Shown: in pieces, positions 14,657 through 27,560 of the stretch
Layout: each line of letters starts with the position of its first letter
How positions within the stretch are numbered: position 1 is the stretch's first letter
NCBI GenBank assembly: GCA_964007475.1
Contig: OZ023274.1
Location: 94,807,750 to 94,871,749 of the forward strand
Direction: 5' to 3'
DNA length: 64,000 bases
Origin: Hybos culiciformis
Taxonomy: Eukaryota > Arthropoda > Insecta > Diptera > Hybotidae
Notes under the pieces: generated by a model
What the model was told of the DNA's origin: nothing
Seen by the model: only the letters and a program-made list of their open reading frames with translations
The model's database searches: none
Program-made: the position numbers and the translations under genes

Positions 14657-15574
14657 TTAAAAGTGTAGCTTTTTAAATCAACCAAAACTTTTTTTTTAAC
14701 AATGCCGTATTTACTTTGACAATTTTTATTGTTATATGTACCATTTTTAAATAACAACAAAAACATTATTTCAAAAGCTTTTATTGTCATATCAACAATT
14801 GAATGTGTAATTGTTATAATAACAGAAGAGTTTTTAATTTAAAAGAGAGAATAGTAAAATTTTATTTCTTTCGAATGAAACATATTTAAAATAACAATTA
14901 ATGTTGTTAAAATCACAATTTTCAGCTTTTATTAAATAACTGTTTGAAACATTTTAAAATAACAAAATGAAATGTTAAAATAAGAAGCATCTTTACTTAG
15001 ATCAAATATTTATTAGTTTAATTTAAAAAATTTCTCTTTAACATCAACAATTTTTGTTTAACAGTTAAAAACAGTTAAAAATTGTTAATTTAACTAGCAT
15101 TTTTTTTCTGGGTGTAGTGTCCTACAAAAATTTTATCTGAAGAAAGAAATTATGTTTTTCCATATTTTATATAGATCTTGTAATTTTAAAGCGTTTGGCC
15201 TCCGCAAAGTATTTCTAATATAAAATTCTAAAAACTTTGAAACATTTTTAACGCTTGGAAAAAGTCAATTAAAGATATTTCGAAATAATTTTATCAGATT
15301 ATACTTTTTGATCGACAACCATCAAAAGTTGTCAAAAATTAAGCTAAGCTAAAAAATTTCAGAATACGAGAATAGCAAGCTCTAATATTTTGAGCTAGTT
15401 ACAAAATTCTAATTTTAGTTAAATAAAATATAATGTCTTCCTAACAATAATAAGAAGGAGCCATGCAAAAATTGATAAATTTCATTTTATATAAAATTTA
15501 TAATAATTTAAAAAGGAATACATAATACATATATACATAGTAATAATAATTAAAAAAATTTAAAAGCAATAATA

Positions 15575-18500
15575 ATGAATAAAATTAGTATAAAATTATT
15601 TTTAACTGGAGCTTTTATAATTTTAATAAATTTAATTGTATATTCCAATGGGAGTACCATTATTATAGTTGAAGATGCGAAAGGTAATAGATATGATTTT
15701 TCATAATTTTGTAGATTTATTCTTTCGAGTTTATCCTCCTGAAGTCTGAAGCTTTCTGTTATTTATTGAATAAGAAAATTTTACAAAATTTTAAGATTAA
15801 GATAGGAGAAAAATTCTTTAATTCAAACTTAGATTAATACATATAAATAAAAATATTATAAACATTAATATTTTATACATATATAGAAATAATGTTACAA
15901 GAGTTTAACAAAAGATAATTAAGTTCTCTTCGAAAAATTTACCAATTATAAATACACGTCACATCATTAACACAAAGAAATTTTATTAATGTAAACAATA
16001 AAAATATTTAATTTATTGGCCACTTTATCAGATATTCAGTGATTTGTAACGAATGGTATTATTTTAAAAATCATAAATTTTTTTTAATTAGCATTGTTTT
16101 ATGATTTCCATATATACTAAGAAACAACATAACATCATATCTCAATTTCAAATATTCTATTTTTAGGAATATTTTGTTAAATTGTCCAATGAGAATTATT
16201 CTTATAAAATTTTGAAATTTTAGTATGATTAAAGAAAATAGACAAGAGTGATCAATGATTGATTTTTTTATTGATTCTCACATAAAATATCAATAAAATC
16301 CTTGAAGTATAGAATTAACTATTAATTTTGTTCTGACTTTACTTCTTTAACATAGGTATGAAAATTGTTTATATTGTTAATTGTTCTTTCTTAATTAGTA
16401 AAAGAATTCTTAACTAACTAGATACTAGAGAAATTTAAGAACTGTATTCAATTCTCGATCAATTTTTGAGAACTTATGCGAATTTTAATTTATACTTATG
16501 AATAACGATAGACATTATATACATACCAAATCATAGAAATGGATTTTGAAACATAATTGAATTGTAATGTTTGAAATGTTTTTTATTTTTCTTTCTTATA
16601 TTCTTAATGGAAAATATTTAGCTTGCTTCCGGCGAGTATTAGCAGGTAAAAGAATTGCACCACATTGGGTAAGGCGTACACTAGCATGTGAGCGTGTTGA
16701 AGATTGTATGCAAGAATGTGGCCATGAAAAACGTTTTCAGTGTGAAGGCTTCAATTATAGAATTGATCCGTCTGGTCATGGTCAAGGTGATTGTGAACTT
16801 ATTGAAATTCCTTTAGCACAAATGGACTTATATTCAAGTCCACATCAGCGGGATACAAATTTACTAAGACATCCGGATTACGATTATTATGAAAGAGATC
16901 GTAATGCCCCTACCAGCTGTCGACAAGGGTGTAAAAATTGCGAAACTGTTGATCCAAAGCCAATAAGTTCTCCACCTCTGTATATTAGACCAGATTTTAG
17001 TAGCAGTGGATACAATGGTCCAGATAGATATCGACCACCAAGTACCACGGCTGTAGATAAATATCGACCTCCTTACGAGCACAGGCCAGACGATTATTAC
17101 GAATTTTCTTCGCATGGCAATTCATATCAGAGACCATTTGAAAGAATTGATCATTATGATGATTTACATCGGCCTGATCGTTGGGAACCTATTCCATCCG
17201 GAGGGTCTTCTTATGGTGGAGATTTTATTTCACGACCTGATCCAGATAGAGGTGATCGTTTTCGACCAGCTTACAGACCTGGACCAGACTACTCACCCTA
17301 CAGGGCTCGCAATCAAGATTCGTTACCTCCAGAGAGTCATTGTGGTCTACCGCCATGCAGTAAGCCACCTCCACCCACATCCCATCATTGTGGGCCACCG
17401 CCTTGTGGTCCACCTATTTCTCATGGCTTTGATCACGCAGATTTTAAAAAACCGCCCAGCAAATTCATTCCATATTTAATAGGTATTGAATCAGAATTTA
17501 GTTCCTCTGGTACAGGCAGCTATAGAAACAGCGGAAATAGTTTTAGTAGTAGTGGAAACCGATATGGAGGTTCATATTCTGATTATTGGGGAATAAAGAA
17601 TGATCATAGACGTAAGGATGACACCGATTTCAATTATTTTGATTTAGGCTCAACTAATCGGCCCACTGGACCACATCCAACAGATAATGCAATTCTTACA
17701 TATCCAGGCTCCAAATATGGAAATGATGATAGATATTATCCACCACATCCGCCACCAAGAGATCATTATAATTTTAGAACACAATGGACTAGGAGACCAG
17801 GCCCAGATGGTAAGTCTTTTTATCTCTATTATAATTTTTAGTACTTTCTAGCATTCGTAAGTAGTGTAATATTCGTACGACTAGTGTAACATTTTAAGAC
17901 AAACTAAAGTTCACTTTAAAATGAATCGAAATTTCTTATTACTTCGATAGGTTCATAGAGCATCAATATACACACCTTATTTTTTTTATTAATAAAAAAA
18001 CATTTTTATTTTAATCTAGACTGTTCGGTAAAAACTAGCGAGGGCTTCAGATTACACAAAAGTGCCATTCGTTTGGCATCAATAGCTCCAACATTAACAG
18101 AATGTGAAAAATTATGTTCAACTCAAGATGATTTTATTTGTCATACCTACAGTTACAGGTATATATTATAGCCAATACTTCCAAGATTTTATCACAGTAG
18201 ATTAATTATATTTTCTTTTGAATTGTTTTAAGGTATTCAACGGTAGGAAGAGAAAATTGTTTGTTATGTGATCGTCCTCTGAACTCACTTGATTACTACA
18301 TTGATATAGAGCCTGATAGAGACTATGATATTTATTCAATGTCAGATGATAGTAAACCATGCCGAGATTTTCCACCAATTGCAAGTGATCCTCCTACTGG
18401 AGGTGGACATAGCACTGCATTATCAGATCCAAGAAATAATGATCGTGAGTTTCGGCATATAAATATTTTTATGTATTTGTCATTTATGATATAATTTTGT

Positions 18501-20960
18501 ATGTAATAAATTATACCTACTCGTTTTGTTTTTAGAATGTTTTTTCAGGGCAATTGACGCAACGAGATTTTATAAATCAATTGTAAGAGATTCCTTAACA
18601 GTTCGCTCTATCGGACAATGTGAGTTAGAATGCATCAAATCATCTAAATTTACATGTAGAGCATTCGCATTTCGGTACGGCCAAAGAAATGCCGGTGGAA
18701 TCATTGATAATTGCCAATTATCTGATTGGCCTGTACGTGATATGGATAAAGAACGTCATTTAATTTTGGATCCATCATTTGATATATTCGAACGAGCCAG
18801 TTATGGACATGGTTGTGAAATTCAACCTATAGTTGATGACAAACATAAGAAATGTAATTAAAGTGATGTAACTGTAATTTTTAAGTTTCTTAACAATATT
18901 ATTTATATATTTCAGTGTGCTACCTGGGTTATGGGTCTCCAGCAAAACTTTTGCCACCAGCTATAAAAAAAATCATTTCAACAACCAGTGAATCAGAATG
19001 CAAACGTGAATGTATACAATTTAGAGAAAATTCATCATTTAAATGTTATGCATTTAGTTACGGGTATGTTCTTTTTTTTGGCTATGGGAAAAAAATAACA
19101 TTAAAACTCTTTACATTTTAAAAATTTGAGATTTTGTAATGCAATCCTACACAATTTTCAGATCACAAATTTCCACTTTCAATTGTGAGCTATCAGATTT
19201 AGATCAAAGTGAATTAAAGTTAAATATTCATTACGTTCATACTCATGAGAAAGATTACTGGCTCTTCGCATGGAATCCATTCGATTGGACTTGTCGTGAT
19301 AAAGTAACAACAATAGGTGGCAGCAGTCGTGTGAATAATAATAGACGAATGGATATATTCCGTGAACCTGGTAAAATGAAAATATTTAAATGTTGCACGT
19401 AGTATTTATTAGCCCTAGTAGGATTTTATAAATTCAAAAAATAAATAATGAAATTAAAATCGTGATCTTCGCATTTTATAAAATTTAAGTTATTTAGATT
19501 ATTTCGAATTTATATATAAGCATATACATTATACATATATTTGTTTCGCTATTAAGATTACGGGGAATTTAAATGGTTATGGAGCCTATTTCTATAATAA
19601 TGTTTGGAATTTTTATGCTACATATTAACAAACTGTAAATACATACATATTTATATATATATATATTACGAATATATTAATTTAAAATTAAATTTTATAC
19701 TTTAAGATAGTTTTAAGAACTTAGACGGCCAAAGATCATTTAACTTTATTTTATCAAATACAAAAGAAATGTTGACTTGTTTAAAATTAAGCTTAAATAC
19801 GAGTTATTCTCATTAAAACCAAAACCCATAAAATTTAGATTCTTGTACTATTGATTTTATTGTTTTTGCACCTCGATTAAGTTCATGAAGATTCTTGTTT
19901 CTGGATTTTAAAACTAATAAATTGATTAATTTGGAAAAAAAAGTATGATAATTTTTACCACATTGAAATTAATTAATTTTAAAGATTTTTTGCCGTTCAA
20001 CTTATTATTACTTATTTTAAGCGCTTTTAAATAATTTTGCCAAAGTATTGTAAAAATAAAAAATTAACTTTCTTAGTTCAGCACTTAAGTAAAGAAATTA
20101 AACAAGGATTTTTTTTCAAACAAAAATTTCTTTTAATTCACAAAATTTTTGGTCAAATCATTATAAAAAGGTGATGTGACATGGCGGCATTTTACTGTTT
20201 CCGGTAAGGCATGCCGAGTCGGAAGCGGTTGTGATAAAAATCTAGTTACTGGATTTTATTCATGTGAAATTGATGGCGGTGAAATTGGCTCATGGGATTA
20301 TTGTTGTAAAGCTGCATATCCTTGTGGATATTCTAAAGGATTCGATTATCCGTGGTATGCTTAAATTTTATATTAATATCTAAAAAGTTTTCAAAAACTA
20401 TTTTAAATAATCATTGTTAACATCTTCTTCAACACTGTATATTTGTCAGTAAATTCATAAATACTTTTTATTTAAATAAATCATTATAAATTCGTAAAAA
20501 ATATTTGATGAAGCCTATGCATAATATGAATTCTTGAAATGAAAATTCAATAGACTTAAGCTGTAAACTTTAATAAAAATATTTAATAAAATTATTCTTT
20601 CCTAGGATAAACATATTATATTCTTATTGCTTAACATAAAATATTTCTTTTTAATTTACTTCTAATACTTTTAATCTTATTAGGTGTTTTGTTGGTGATG
20701 AACCAGATCAGTGGCGTAAATGTAGTGATCGGTATTTCCCTGCCAATCAAACGCATGCTGGAATTACATTACCGCCAAAAAGTAATAAAGATAAAAAGAA
20801 AAATGAACAATATCAACGTCCACCCCGACCTGGTGGCTTACAAAGTCTAACAGATTTTACTGCAGCACGATTATGGCCTGTTACTTATTTGTACAGTGAA
20901 GGTCCGCCTAATTCCACAGAACTTAGCAATTTTGTTGATTGTAATAAAGAAAGCTGTTAA
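15575..20960 (+). CDS. PAN/Apple-domain secreted protein, proximal isoform and shared 3' body
   Basis: Exons: 15575..15683, 16622..17809, 18020..18158, 18233..18444, 18536..18853, 18916..19063, 19162..19370, 20171..20354, 20684..20960. They sum to 2784 bases, 927 residues, with all phases matching. Exon 1 encodes its own signal peptide (MNKISIKLFLTGAFIILI). Exon 2 opens with a PAN domain (CFRRVLAGKR, ERVEDCMQECG, FQCEGFNYR) and continues as a Pro/Tyr/Asp-rich linker to about residue 432. Three further PAN modules follow: about 433-549 (TLTECEKLC), 550-655 (CFFRAID, GQCELEC, CRAFAFRYG) and 656-774 (CYLGYGS, ECKRECIQF). A Cys-rich C-terminal region (about 775-927: CRVGSGCD, DYCCKAAYPCGYSKG, WCFVGDEPDQWRKC) ends the protein. 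No transmembrane segment or ZP domain is seen, so it is probably secreted. PAN modules bind proteins or sugars; the ligand is unknown. Exons 2-9 probably also serve the distal first exon at 1209. Confidence 0.75.
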
Positions 20961-21027
20961 TTAATTTAAGTTTGTTTAAAGCGTAACATTTTAAAATTAA
21001 ATAACTAGAATGTACTGTACATATAAC

Positions 21028-21033
21028 AATAAA
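21028..21033 (+). promoter_or_regulatory. Candidate poly(A) signal of the PAN locus
   Basis: AATAAA lies 68 bases after the stop codon of the last PAN exon, a usual distance for an insect 3' end. Confidence 0.45.
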
Positions 21034-21928
21034 ATTTAGTTTCTAAGTTAACAAATAATTTAAATAGACTTTGATGCCCTTCTTTATCTACAACATTTAT
21101 TTACCTTTATTATAACTACTTATGAATTTTGAAGAAAAAGTGTGAATAACCCTAAATTCTGACGAAAATGTAAAGCTTCGAGTCTTAACCTATATTAAAT
21201 GAGAATAAGATCATTCATTAGCGAGTTGGCGGAGTCAAACTTTATTTTATATCTTTCAAAAATTAATAGGTATAATTATTTTTACTGCCAAAAATTGATC
21301 GAAATAATCAAAGTAGCAATTGAAATAAAATAACAAAGTAGGAAATCTGTTGACAAAAATGGTTTCTTTTATATTTTTTGGACATTATGTTAAAAGTTTT
21401 GTTTTACAAAAAATAATTTCTAACATTCTTAGTTTTGCCCAGTTTATCATTTATGTACCTTATAACGATCATAATAACAAAGTAAATTAAATTGCAATAA
21501 ATATAATTAAAAATCAAACTTATACATATTCGATATAATATTATATGTATATCGTAGCAAACAATAGTTTTGTTTATATTTTATAATAAAAAAAAAATTA
21601 ATCATTTAAATAAAGCTAAGAAATAAGATTTATGTTAATTGTAAATTAGAATACTATACATATTTATATACCTAAAAATAGATTAAATGTAACATTTTTT
21701 TAATTTATGATAATAAAAAACGGATACAGAAACAATTTTTCTTTACCTATCTAACAAAAAAATAAGAAAATATCAGATAGTTTTGCAAATTGACCTTAAA
21801 CATGATTTAGATTTAGTCGGGTTGAATGTTTATTCAACTGATCTTCGTTACAGAATAGAGACATAAACTAAATTGATAAACTTGCATTTTAAAAGTCTTT
21901 CAATATTACTACATTGGAATGATTGGAT

Positions 21929-22567
21929 TAGGGTTGCCAACATTGAACCATCTCTCACCCGGAGAAATTTAAAAAAAAATTATCAAAAAATTTTCTAACG
22001 TTAGAATTGATTCACACATAAAATTTAAAAAATGTGCAACAAAATATAAATATAACTCACAAAAAGCTGGTGATATCATGTCATTTTCAATTTCATTTTC
22101 TTATATTGCAGGCCAAGCCAGTAATATTCGATTTAAAGTCTTTGATCAACTAAGCTATCTTGTTGGCACATTTTTGATCATTTGCGAGAACTCCATATTG
22201 AAAAATTCGAAACAAGATTTTAACTCTCTTACATTAGTTGTGCTAGTTGAAAATTCAGAGTTTATTTTATTGACTAGCGTTTCAACATCAAATATCCAAC
22301 TTTTTACAAGAAAATTTAGCTGCGGTATGAAATGAAACACATGGCACAAACAATTTGCTTTCAAAATAAATGAATTTAATTTACTAAATTTTTGAAAAAC
22401 CGAATTGTACTTTCCATAAAAAAAAGATATAGTGTTATAGAATTTTAAATCTATTAATTTTAATTTTTTTTTGAGATTCCTGGAGATTTTTCTGACAAAC
22501 CCGGAGACCGGAGAATTGTCATCAAAACCGGAGTCTCCGGGTGAAAAAGGTACTGTTGGCAACCGTA
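21929..22567. mobile_element. hAT-like MITE, 639 bp
   Basis: The termini are TAGGGTTGCCAAC on the left and the inverse of TACGGTTGCCAAC on the right, with similarity continuing to a shared cacccggaga. Both sides are flanked by the identical 8-bp direct repeat gattggat (21921-21928 and 22568-22575). An 8-bp duplication with TAG-type ends is the hallmark of the hAT superfamily. The overlapping open frames on both strands show no transposase features. Confidence 0.85.
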
Positions 22568-22702
22568 GATTGGATCCCTACTAAAAATTGTTTTTTATAT
22601 ATTTTTTGCTTTGGACGTAGGTCGTAGTTTGTACACGAACATCACCCGAGCAATACAATTTTTTTTTTTTTTGAAATAATATATGAATTTACAGTTTATT
22701 TA

Positions 22703-23097
22703 GAGCCCGTTCCCAAACTGAGACTATTTTAAATCGTAAAATATACCTTTTCTGCTAAAGAAAACTCTTTTTTTTCAGAAATTGAAATAGGCTTGACATT
22801 TAATCTGTATCATCTGCAACGTCTGCTTAAATTTTAAATTTTTTTGTTTTTTTTTAAATGAGATGCACTAAAAAGTACACCTATAAACTGAGTTTGTTAT
22901 GGGAAATTTAAAATTTCCCTTTGCAGATTTTTAAAATATAAAATATCATTTAGGAACGATTTTTACGTCAAAAAATCTTGATTTGTAAAATAATTGTAAA
23001 ATAACAGTTGTAAAATCGTGTCGTTCCAAAACTAGAAATTCTAGAAATTAAAAAAATGTTTCAGTTTCTAAAATAGTCTCAGTTTGGGCACGGGCTC
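22703..23097. mobile_element. PIF/Harbinger-like MITE, 395 bp
   Basis: Inverted termini GAGCCCGTTCCCAAACTGAG and the inverse of GAGCCCGTGCCCAAACTGAG are bounded by TTA on both sides (22700-22702 and 23098-23100). A 3-bp TTA duplication with GAGCC/GGGCC-type ends is typical of PIF/Harbinger elements. No coding sequence is present. Confidence 0.75.
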
Positions 23098-23169
23098 TTA
23101 GTAATCGAAAATAAAAAAATTAAAGCAAAGAAAAAAACAAAAATATTTATTTATCAAACTTGTTGTGTT

Positions 23170-23545
23170 CAGGCGCAGACGCCGTCATTTTTAGTGCGGC
23201 CCATTCGCCAAATTTTTAATTTTTTGCAGCTGCGGCTTAAAAAATTTTAAAATCGTGGCTGCGGCTGGGTGGAAATGGCTTAAAAAAGCTGGGAACAAAA
23301 AAAAATTTTCGAAACCAAAAAAAAATAAAAAAAATAATTTTTTTTTTTTTTTAAATAGATATATTTTTTAAGTAATTAATCCTACTAGTATCTGCAAGCC
23401 AATTTCGTGGCTGGCTCATTGTTTTTTAAAATTCGTCTAGCGGCTATTCATGAATAATCATCATAAATTCGTGGCGGCGGCTTTGCCGAAAATTGACTGC
23501 TGCCTGACCTAGCCGGCTATAAATCAATGAAAGCGTCTGAGCCTG
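23170..23545. mobile_element. hAT-like MITE, CAGGC-type end, 376 bp
   Basis: The ends read CAGGCGCAGACGCC and, inverted, CAGGCTCAGACGC. The 8-bp direct repeat gttgtgtt flanks both sides (23162-23169 and 23546-23553). The ends resemble those of the elements at 24411 and 27561, so the three look like one family. The interior is A/T-run rich with blocks such as gctgcggct. Confidence 0.85.
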
Positions 23546-23676
23546 GTTGTGTTGTGTTTTATAAGTTCGTTTTCAATAACCTTTTCAACAAATTTTTTGA
23601 TGTTGTATTGAACATGTTCGAGGGCGTTCAAATCAAAAATGGAAAAAGCAACCATAGATAAAAATGGAAAAAGCTA

Positions 23677-23890
23677 CCATAGATTAAGAATAACATAGAT
23701 TGTTAGCTTCATACAACATTATTTTTTGTATTTTTATGTGAATGGTTAGTAAAACAAAATAAAATACGTGATAATTATCAAAGAAAAGAATTTTATTTAG
23801 TTTTACTAACACCTTCACATAAAAATACCAAAAAAACTAAAAAAAAATAATGTATGAAGCTATAAATCTTTGTTTATTCTTAATCTATGC
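23677..23890. mobile_element. TA-flanked palindromic MITE, ~214 bp
   Basis: The outer ~85 bases on each side are inverted copies, starting CATAGATTAAGAATA and running through agcttcata and ttttatgtgaa to gttagtaaaac. TA lies on both sides. The same terminal 15 bases recur in a 45-bp palindrome at 59792. The family is unassigned. Confidence 0.6.
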
Positions 23891-24410
23891 TACTACTCAG
23901 CTTGTCTATCAACTTGTCTATCAACTTGTCTATCAACTTGTACAAAGTTATCACAATGATTAACTTGAAGGACTTGTTAAAAAAACAGTATAATGAATTA
24001 TTTACAAAAAAATAAAATAATTATAAAAGCGTTAAAAATCATCAAAGTACGAAAAATCTCAAAATTCCTTTTTAGATAAATTTCGGCTTTTCAAAGTAAC
24101 ATTGTATAAGCTAATGTAATAGAATTAAGAGTTGGTATAGATTAGTATATTACAATTAAAATAAAAATATGGTAGACCTGGCACCTCTATATACTGAGCG
24201 TCGAATTGAAATATTATAAATAGAAACAAAACAATTCTCTTCGTTCCGCCGTCGTTTACAAGTTTCGTTTTTGAAGGGGAAAAAACAAAGCGAATATAAA
24301 AAAGAGAAATCTAGCAAAACAGAAAGTCAGCTGTTATTTGTTATTTATAAAATCCTAAAAATAAAATGGAAATTGGAATTTGGAATAAGGAATGAATACT
24401 TACGTTACGT

Positions 24411-24817
24411 CAGACGCCGACGCCGACAAGGAAAATACGCCGTGCGCTGACCGCCGCAAACCATTTTTTGGTTCGCCGCCGCAAAACATTTTTTTCGAGA
24501 TTTCAGTGCGTACGCCTTGCGCCGCATTTTTATATTTTGTATCGGCGTGCTAAAAATTTTTCTAATATTTTTTTGGTTAATTTTCTTTTTTTCGTTTTTT
24601 TTTTTTTTTTTTTTCGTTTTTTTTTTTTTTTTTTTCGTTTTTTTTTTTTTTTTTTTCGTTTTTTTTTTTTTTTTCGTTTTTTTTTTTTTTTTTTTTTTGC
24701 TCTTTCTTTTTTTTTTTTGTTTTGCTTTTTTTTTAGCACGCCGGTAACGCCGCACGCCGCTGAGTTTTTTTTCTAAGCGCGTCGCCGCAGCCAAAAACTC
24801 GTCGGCGTCGGCGTCTG
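24411..24817. mobile_element. hAT-like MITE with poly-T/cg core, 407 bp
   Basis: The termini CAGACGCCGACGCCGAC are perfectly inverted. The 8-bp direct repeat cgttacgt flanks both ends (24403-24410 and 24818-24825). The core holds a simple repeat of T runs split by cg (about 24590-24740), which produces spurious Phe-rich and Lys-rich open frames on the two strands. It lies 162 bases upstream of the EndoG start codon. Confidence 0.9.
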
Positions 24818-24979
24818 CGTTACGTACATTCACTTTAACCTACCCAAAGGGTTCAAATTCAGTTTATTATTATCAGCTCTAAATCTAATATATAATAATT
24901 TTAATTGAATGTTTGATTCGTTTGATTGACGCTTTGATTAGTGAAATTTACTAAATTAATTAAAAAACATGTATTAAGA

Positions 24980-26195
24980 ATGAGAAAGTTTTTAAATAGA
25001 AAAACTTTTTTATTAGCAGCTTTAACAGCGAGCGGTTCTTTTTTAATTGGTAAATACTCAGAACGACGAAAAATTTTAGGAAATTTTAATTCAAATAGCG
25101 AATTTAATTCACATTACCAGCATGGAAAGTACGAGATAATAAATAATGTGAGTAAAATTTTCTCACTACACCTACCTCCAACAATTCGTAATTTCGAAAA
25201 TTTGTACTATCTTTGATGATAATTTTTCTATATATTTTCAGATTATTTCAAAACCAGGTTTGCCAATTTTTAGTACAGTTTCTGCAGCTGTTCCAGCTCC
25301 AATAGAAACGAGCCCAACATCGAATGTTACAACAAGTCGTGTATCCCAAATAATGCGCTTTGGATTCCCAGGCTTAGATAATGTCCGTTCTTACTCTGAT
25401 TTTGTTTTATCATATGACAGAAGAAATCGGGTGGCAAACTGGGTTTTTGAGCATTTAACTCCAGAAGCGGTTGCAAAAAATATTGAAGTGGATAGGGCGA
25501 AATCTGATTTCAAAGTCGATGATAGTATACATCCATTTTTTCGTTCGGAAAACTCAGATTACAGGAAATCTGGGTTTGATAGAGGACACTTAGCAGCAGC
25601 TGGTAGGTTGTGTTCTTTTTAATTCACTGATTAACAAAATTCCATTTTTTTTTTTCGCCAAAGTTTCACTACTCAAAATGAAGGAATCAAATAAAATATC
25701 CTTTTGTATTTGCAACTATATTTTAAATTTCTCTTTTTAGGAAATCATCGTATAAGCCAAAAACATTGTGATGAAACATTTTTTTTAAGCAATATGGCTC
25801 CCCAAATAGGAACAGGATTTAATCGAGACTCATGGAATCGACTTGAAATGTACGTTAGAAAATTGACCAAAGAATATCCAAACGTTTATGTGTGTACAGG
25901 CCCATTATATTTACCGAAAAAAGAATCAGATGGGAAATCATATGTTAAATATCAAGTAATTGGTGCCAATAATGTAGCTGTACCTACACACTTCTATAAA
26001 ATCATAGTATGCGAAACAAAAGATCAAAAGCTTGAAATGGAATCATATGTTATGCCAAACCAAGTTATAAATGATGATACACCGTTAAAAGTTTTTCAAG
26101 TACCTCCAGAATCTGTTGAACGAGCTGCTGGTTTATTATTTTTTGACAAAATCAATAGGAAACAATTAACAAAAATTAATGGCAAAAATGCTTAA
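24980..26195 (+). CDS. EndoG: Endonuclease G, mitochondrial DNA/RNA non-specific nuclease
   Basis: Exons 24980..25147, 25242..25602 and 25741..26195 give 984 bases, 327 residues, close to the usual length of the family. The N-terminus is basic with a hydrophobic stretch (KTFLLAALTASGSFLIGKY), as expected for a mitochondrial presequence or inner-membrane anchor. The catalytic motif DRGH, followed by LAAAG, lies at about residues 169-172 and spans the second splice junction. The metal-binding Asn is probably N204 in the block FNRDSWNRLE. The block YPNVYVCTGPLYLP, then KYQVIGANNVAVPTHFYK, is characteristic of EndoG rather than EXOG. EndoG is an Mg-dependent nuclease of the mitochondrial intermembrane space, linked to mtDNA turnover and to DNA degradation in cell death. 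ATG 24980 was chosen because the frame upstream has only a GTG and the presequence starts here. The promoter region is short and contains or abuts a hAT-like MITE. Confidence 0.93.
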
Positions 26196-26225
26196 GCAAT
26201 CCGTTAGTCTTTATATATATAAAAA

Positions 26226-26231
26226 AATAAA
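26226..26231 (+). promoter_or_regulatory. Candidate poly(A) signal of EndoG
   Basis: AATAAA lies 31 bases after the EndoG stop codon. Confidence 0.45.
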
Positions 26232-27552
26232 TAAGTGCAATAATTTAGTTAAATAATGATAACAATAAAATCAAAGATTTTAACTAGTATAAATTATGCT
26301 TGTTTATCGCTAAAATTTTATTAGATCGTAAGAATTAACAATTATTATTCAATTTATATCAAAATTCGAATTCCATACTTATTGAAAATAATCAAAATAT
26401 ATTGAGAATACCTAGGATTTTTATTAATAAATCGATATTCATAATAAATTCCCTGGAAAGTTATTATAAATTACGATCAATCGTAGAAGCCGTAAACATT
26501 GAAATTTGTAGTTAATAGAATCTTTAAAATAATAAGAATTTTTATTTTTTCTTTAAATATTTTGTCACTGAAGGTCTTGTCAAAGAAACATAATTTAAAA
26601 CTTATGACTTTGTACAGAAAAGGTTTTGAATTAAGCCACAATCCTTAGACAAAATCGGGACCCAAATACTATTTTTTATCGAATTCTATTTTTAACTACT
26701 AGCCCGAATCAGTAACACAACAGTTTTTTTTTTTAAATTAATATAATCGACCTTTTCGCTTGTACCAATTTTCATCGAAATCCATTTTTCGATTTTTTCG
26801 ACCCATCTCACATCCTTCGAAATAATCAGATACTCAAAATTTCGTTGCTTTCTCCAATCAATTCATACTAACTTTTACTTCGGATTACAAAAATACATGT
26901 AGAAATACAGTGAATATAAACTGTCAATTAACTTTTGATCTCGCTTTTGATTCGTTTCCCCCCGAACCGATTTTTCTGAAATATTGTATACATGTATAAT
27001 TTTACTCAAGTTTAAAATTCCGCTAATTTAACGAAATTGCATTACCGATGTACTGGGGTTGAAGGAATATTTCATTGTCATTGTCTACGGAAATAAGGGC
27101 CTTCAGCAAAATCGGTTCGCGGGAAGTATATCAATTGCAAGATTTGATGAGAAACAAATGGTCAAAGTTTGTGTTTTAAATAAAATCTAGAAAAAGTTTT
27201 CTTGTTCGCAATTCTTAATTATTAAATTCATATATTCAAAGAAATTATAAAATTATACACTTTTTTTATTGTTTCAATGTTCACAATAGATGTTTAAAAA
27301 ATAATGCTTATAATAAAATTAATAATCCAAGTCCAATATTATCGAAGCAATATAAATTTTTTAATATAATGACTGTCACAGAAAAATTAGAGGCCATCAA
27401 CCAGAAATTATCACGTTTTTACGCATTCCGAAGCAAAAAATTAAACTTCATCCAACACTTTTCCAATAAAATAAGGAAAAAAAAATATTCTGGCCCGCTT
27501 GGTGGTTAATAGTTTAATGTAATTTTTTCCATTTTTATCTTTATTTTTTGTG
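26232..27552. other. Intergenic stretch, no gene seen
   Basis: No supported exon was found. Parts of 26640-27130 are less AT-rich than their surroundings and look like a decayed repeat, but no termini or coding remnant could be recognised. Confidence 0.35.
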
Positions 27553-27560
27553 GTCTCATT

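Larger units (their letters stand above)
13912..15114. mobile_element. TA-flanked non-autonomous DNA transposon (Tc1/mariner-like), 1.2 kb
   Basis: The ends are inverted copies of CACCCAGAAAAAAAA, and each is flanked by TA (13910-13911 and 15115-15116), the target duplication of the Tc1/mariner group. The interior has many short repeats around ttgttaaatta, a long poly-T tract (14170-14420), a tRNA/5S-like segment on the minus strand and a strong hairpin. There is no transposase frame. The long Phe-rich and Lys-rich open frames over the poly-T tract are low-complexity artefacts. The superfamily call rests only on the TA flanks and the termini. Confidence 0.7.

Noticed and set aside
22078..22562. 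Open frames of 85 (+) and 135 (-) codons
   Set aside because: They cover the interior and right end of the 639-bp hAT-like MITE; no transposase-like residues or splice context.
24405..24833. Open frames of 69-142 codons on both strands
   Set aside because: They lie within the hAT-like MITE and reflect its terminal GC repeats and T runs.
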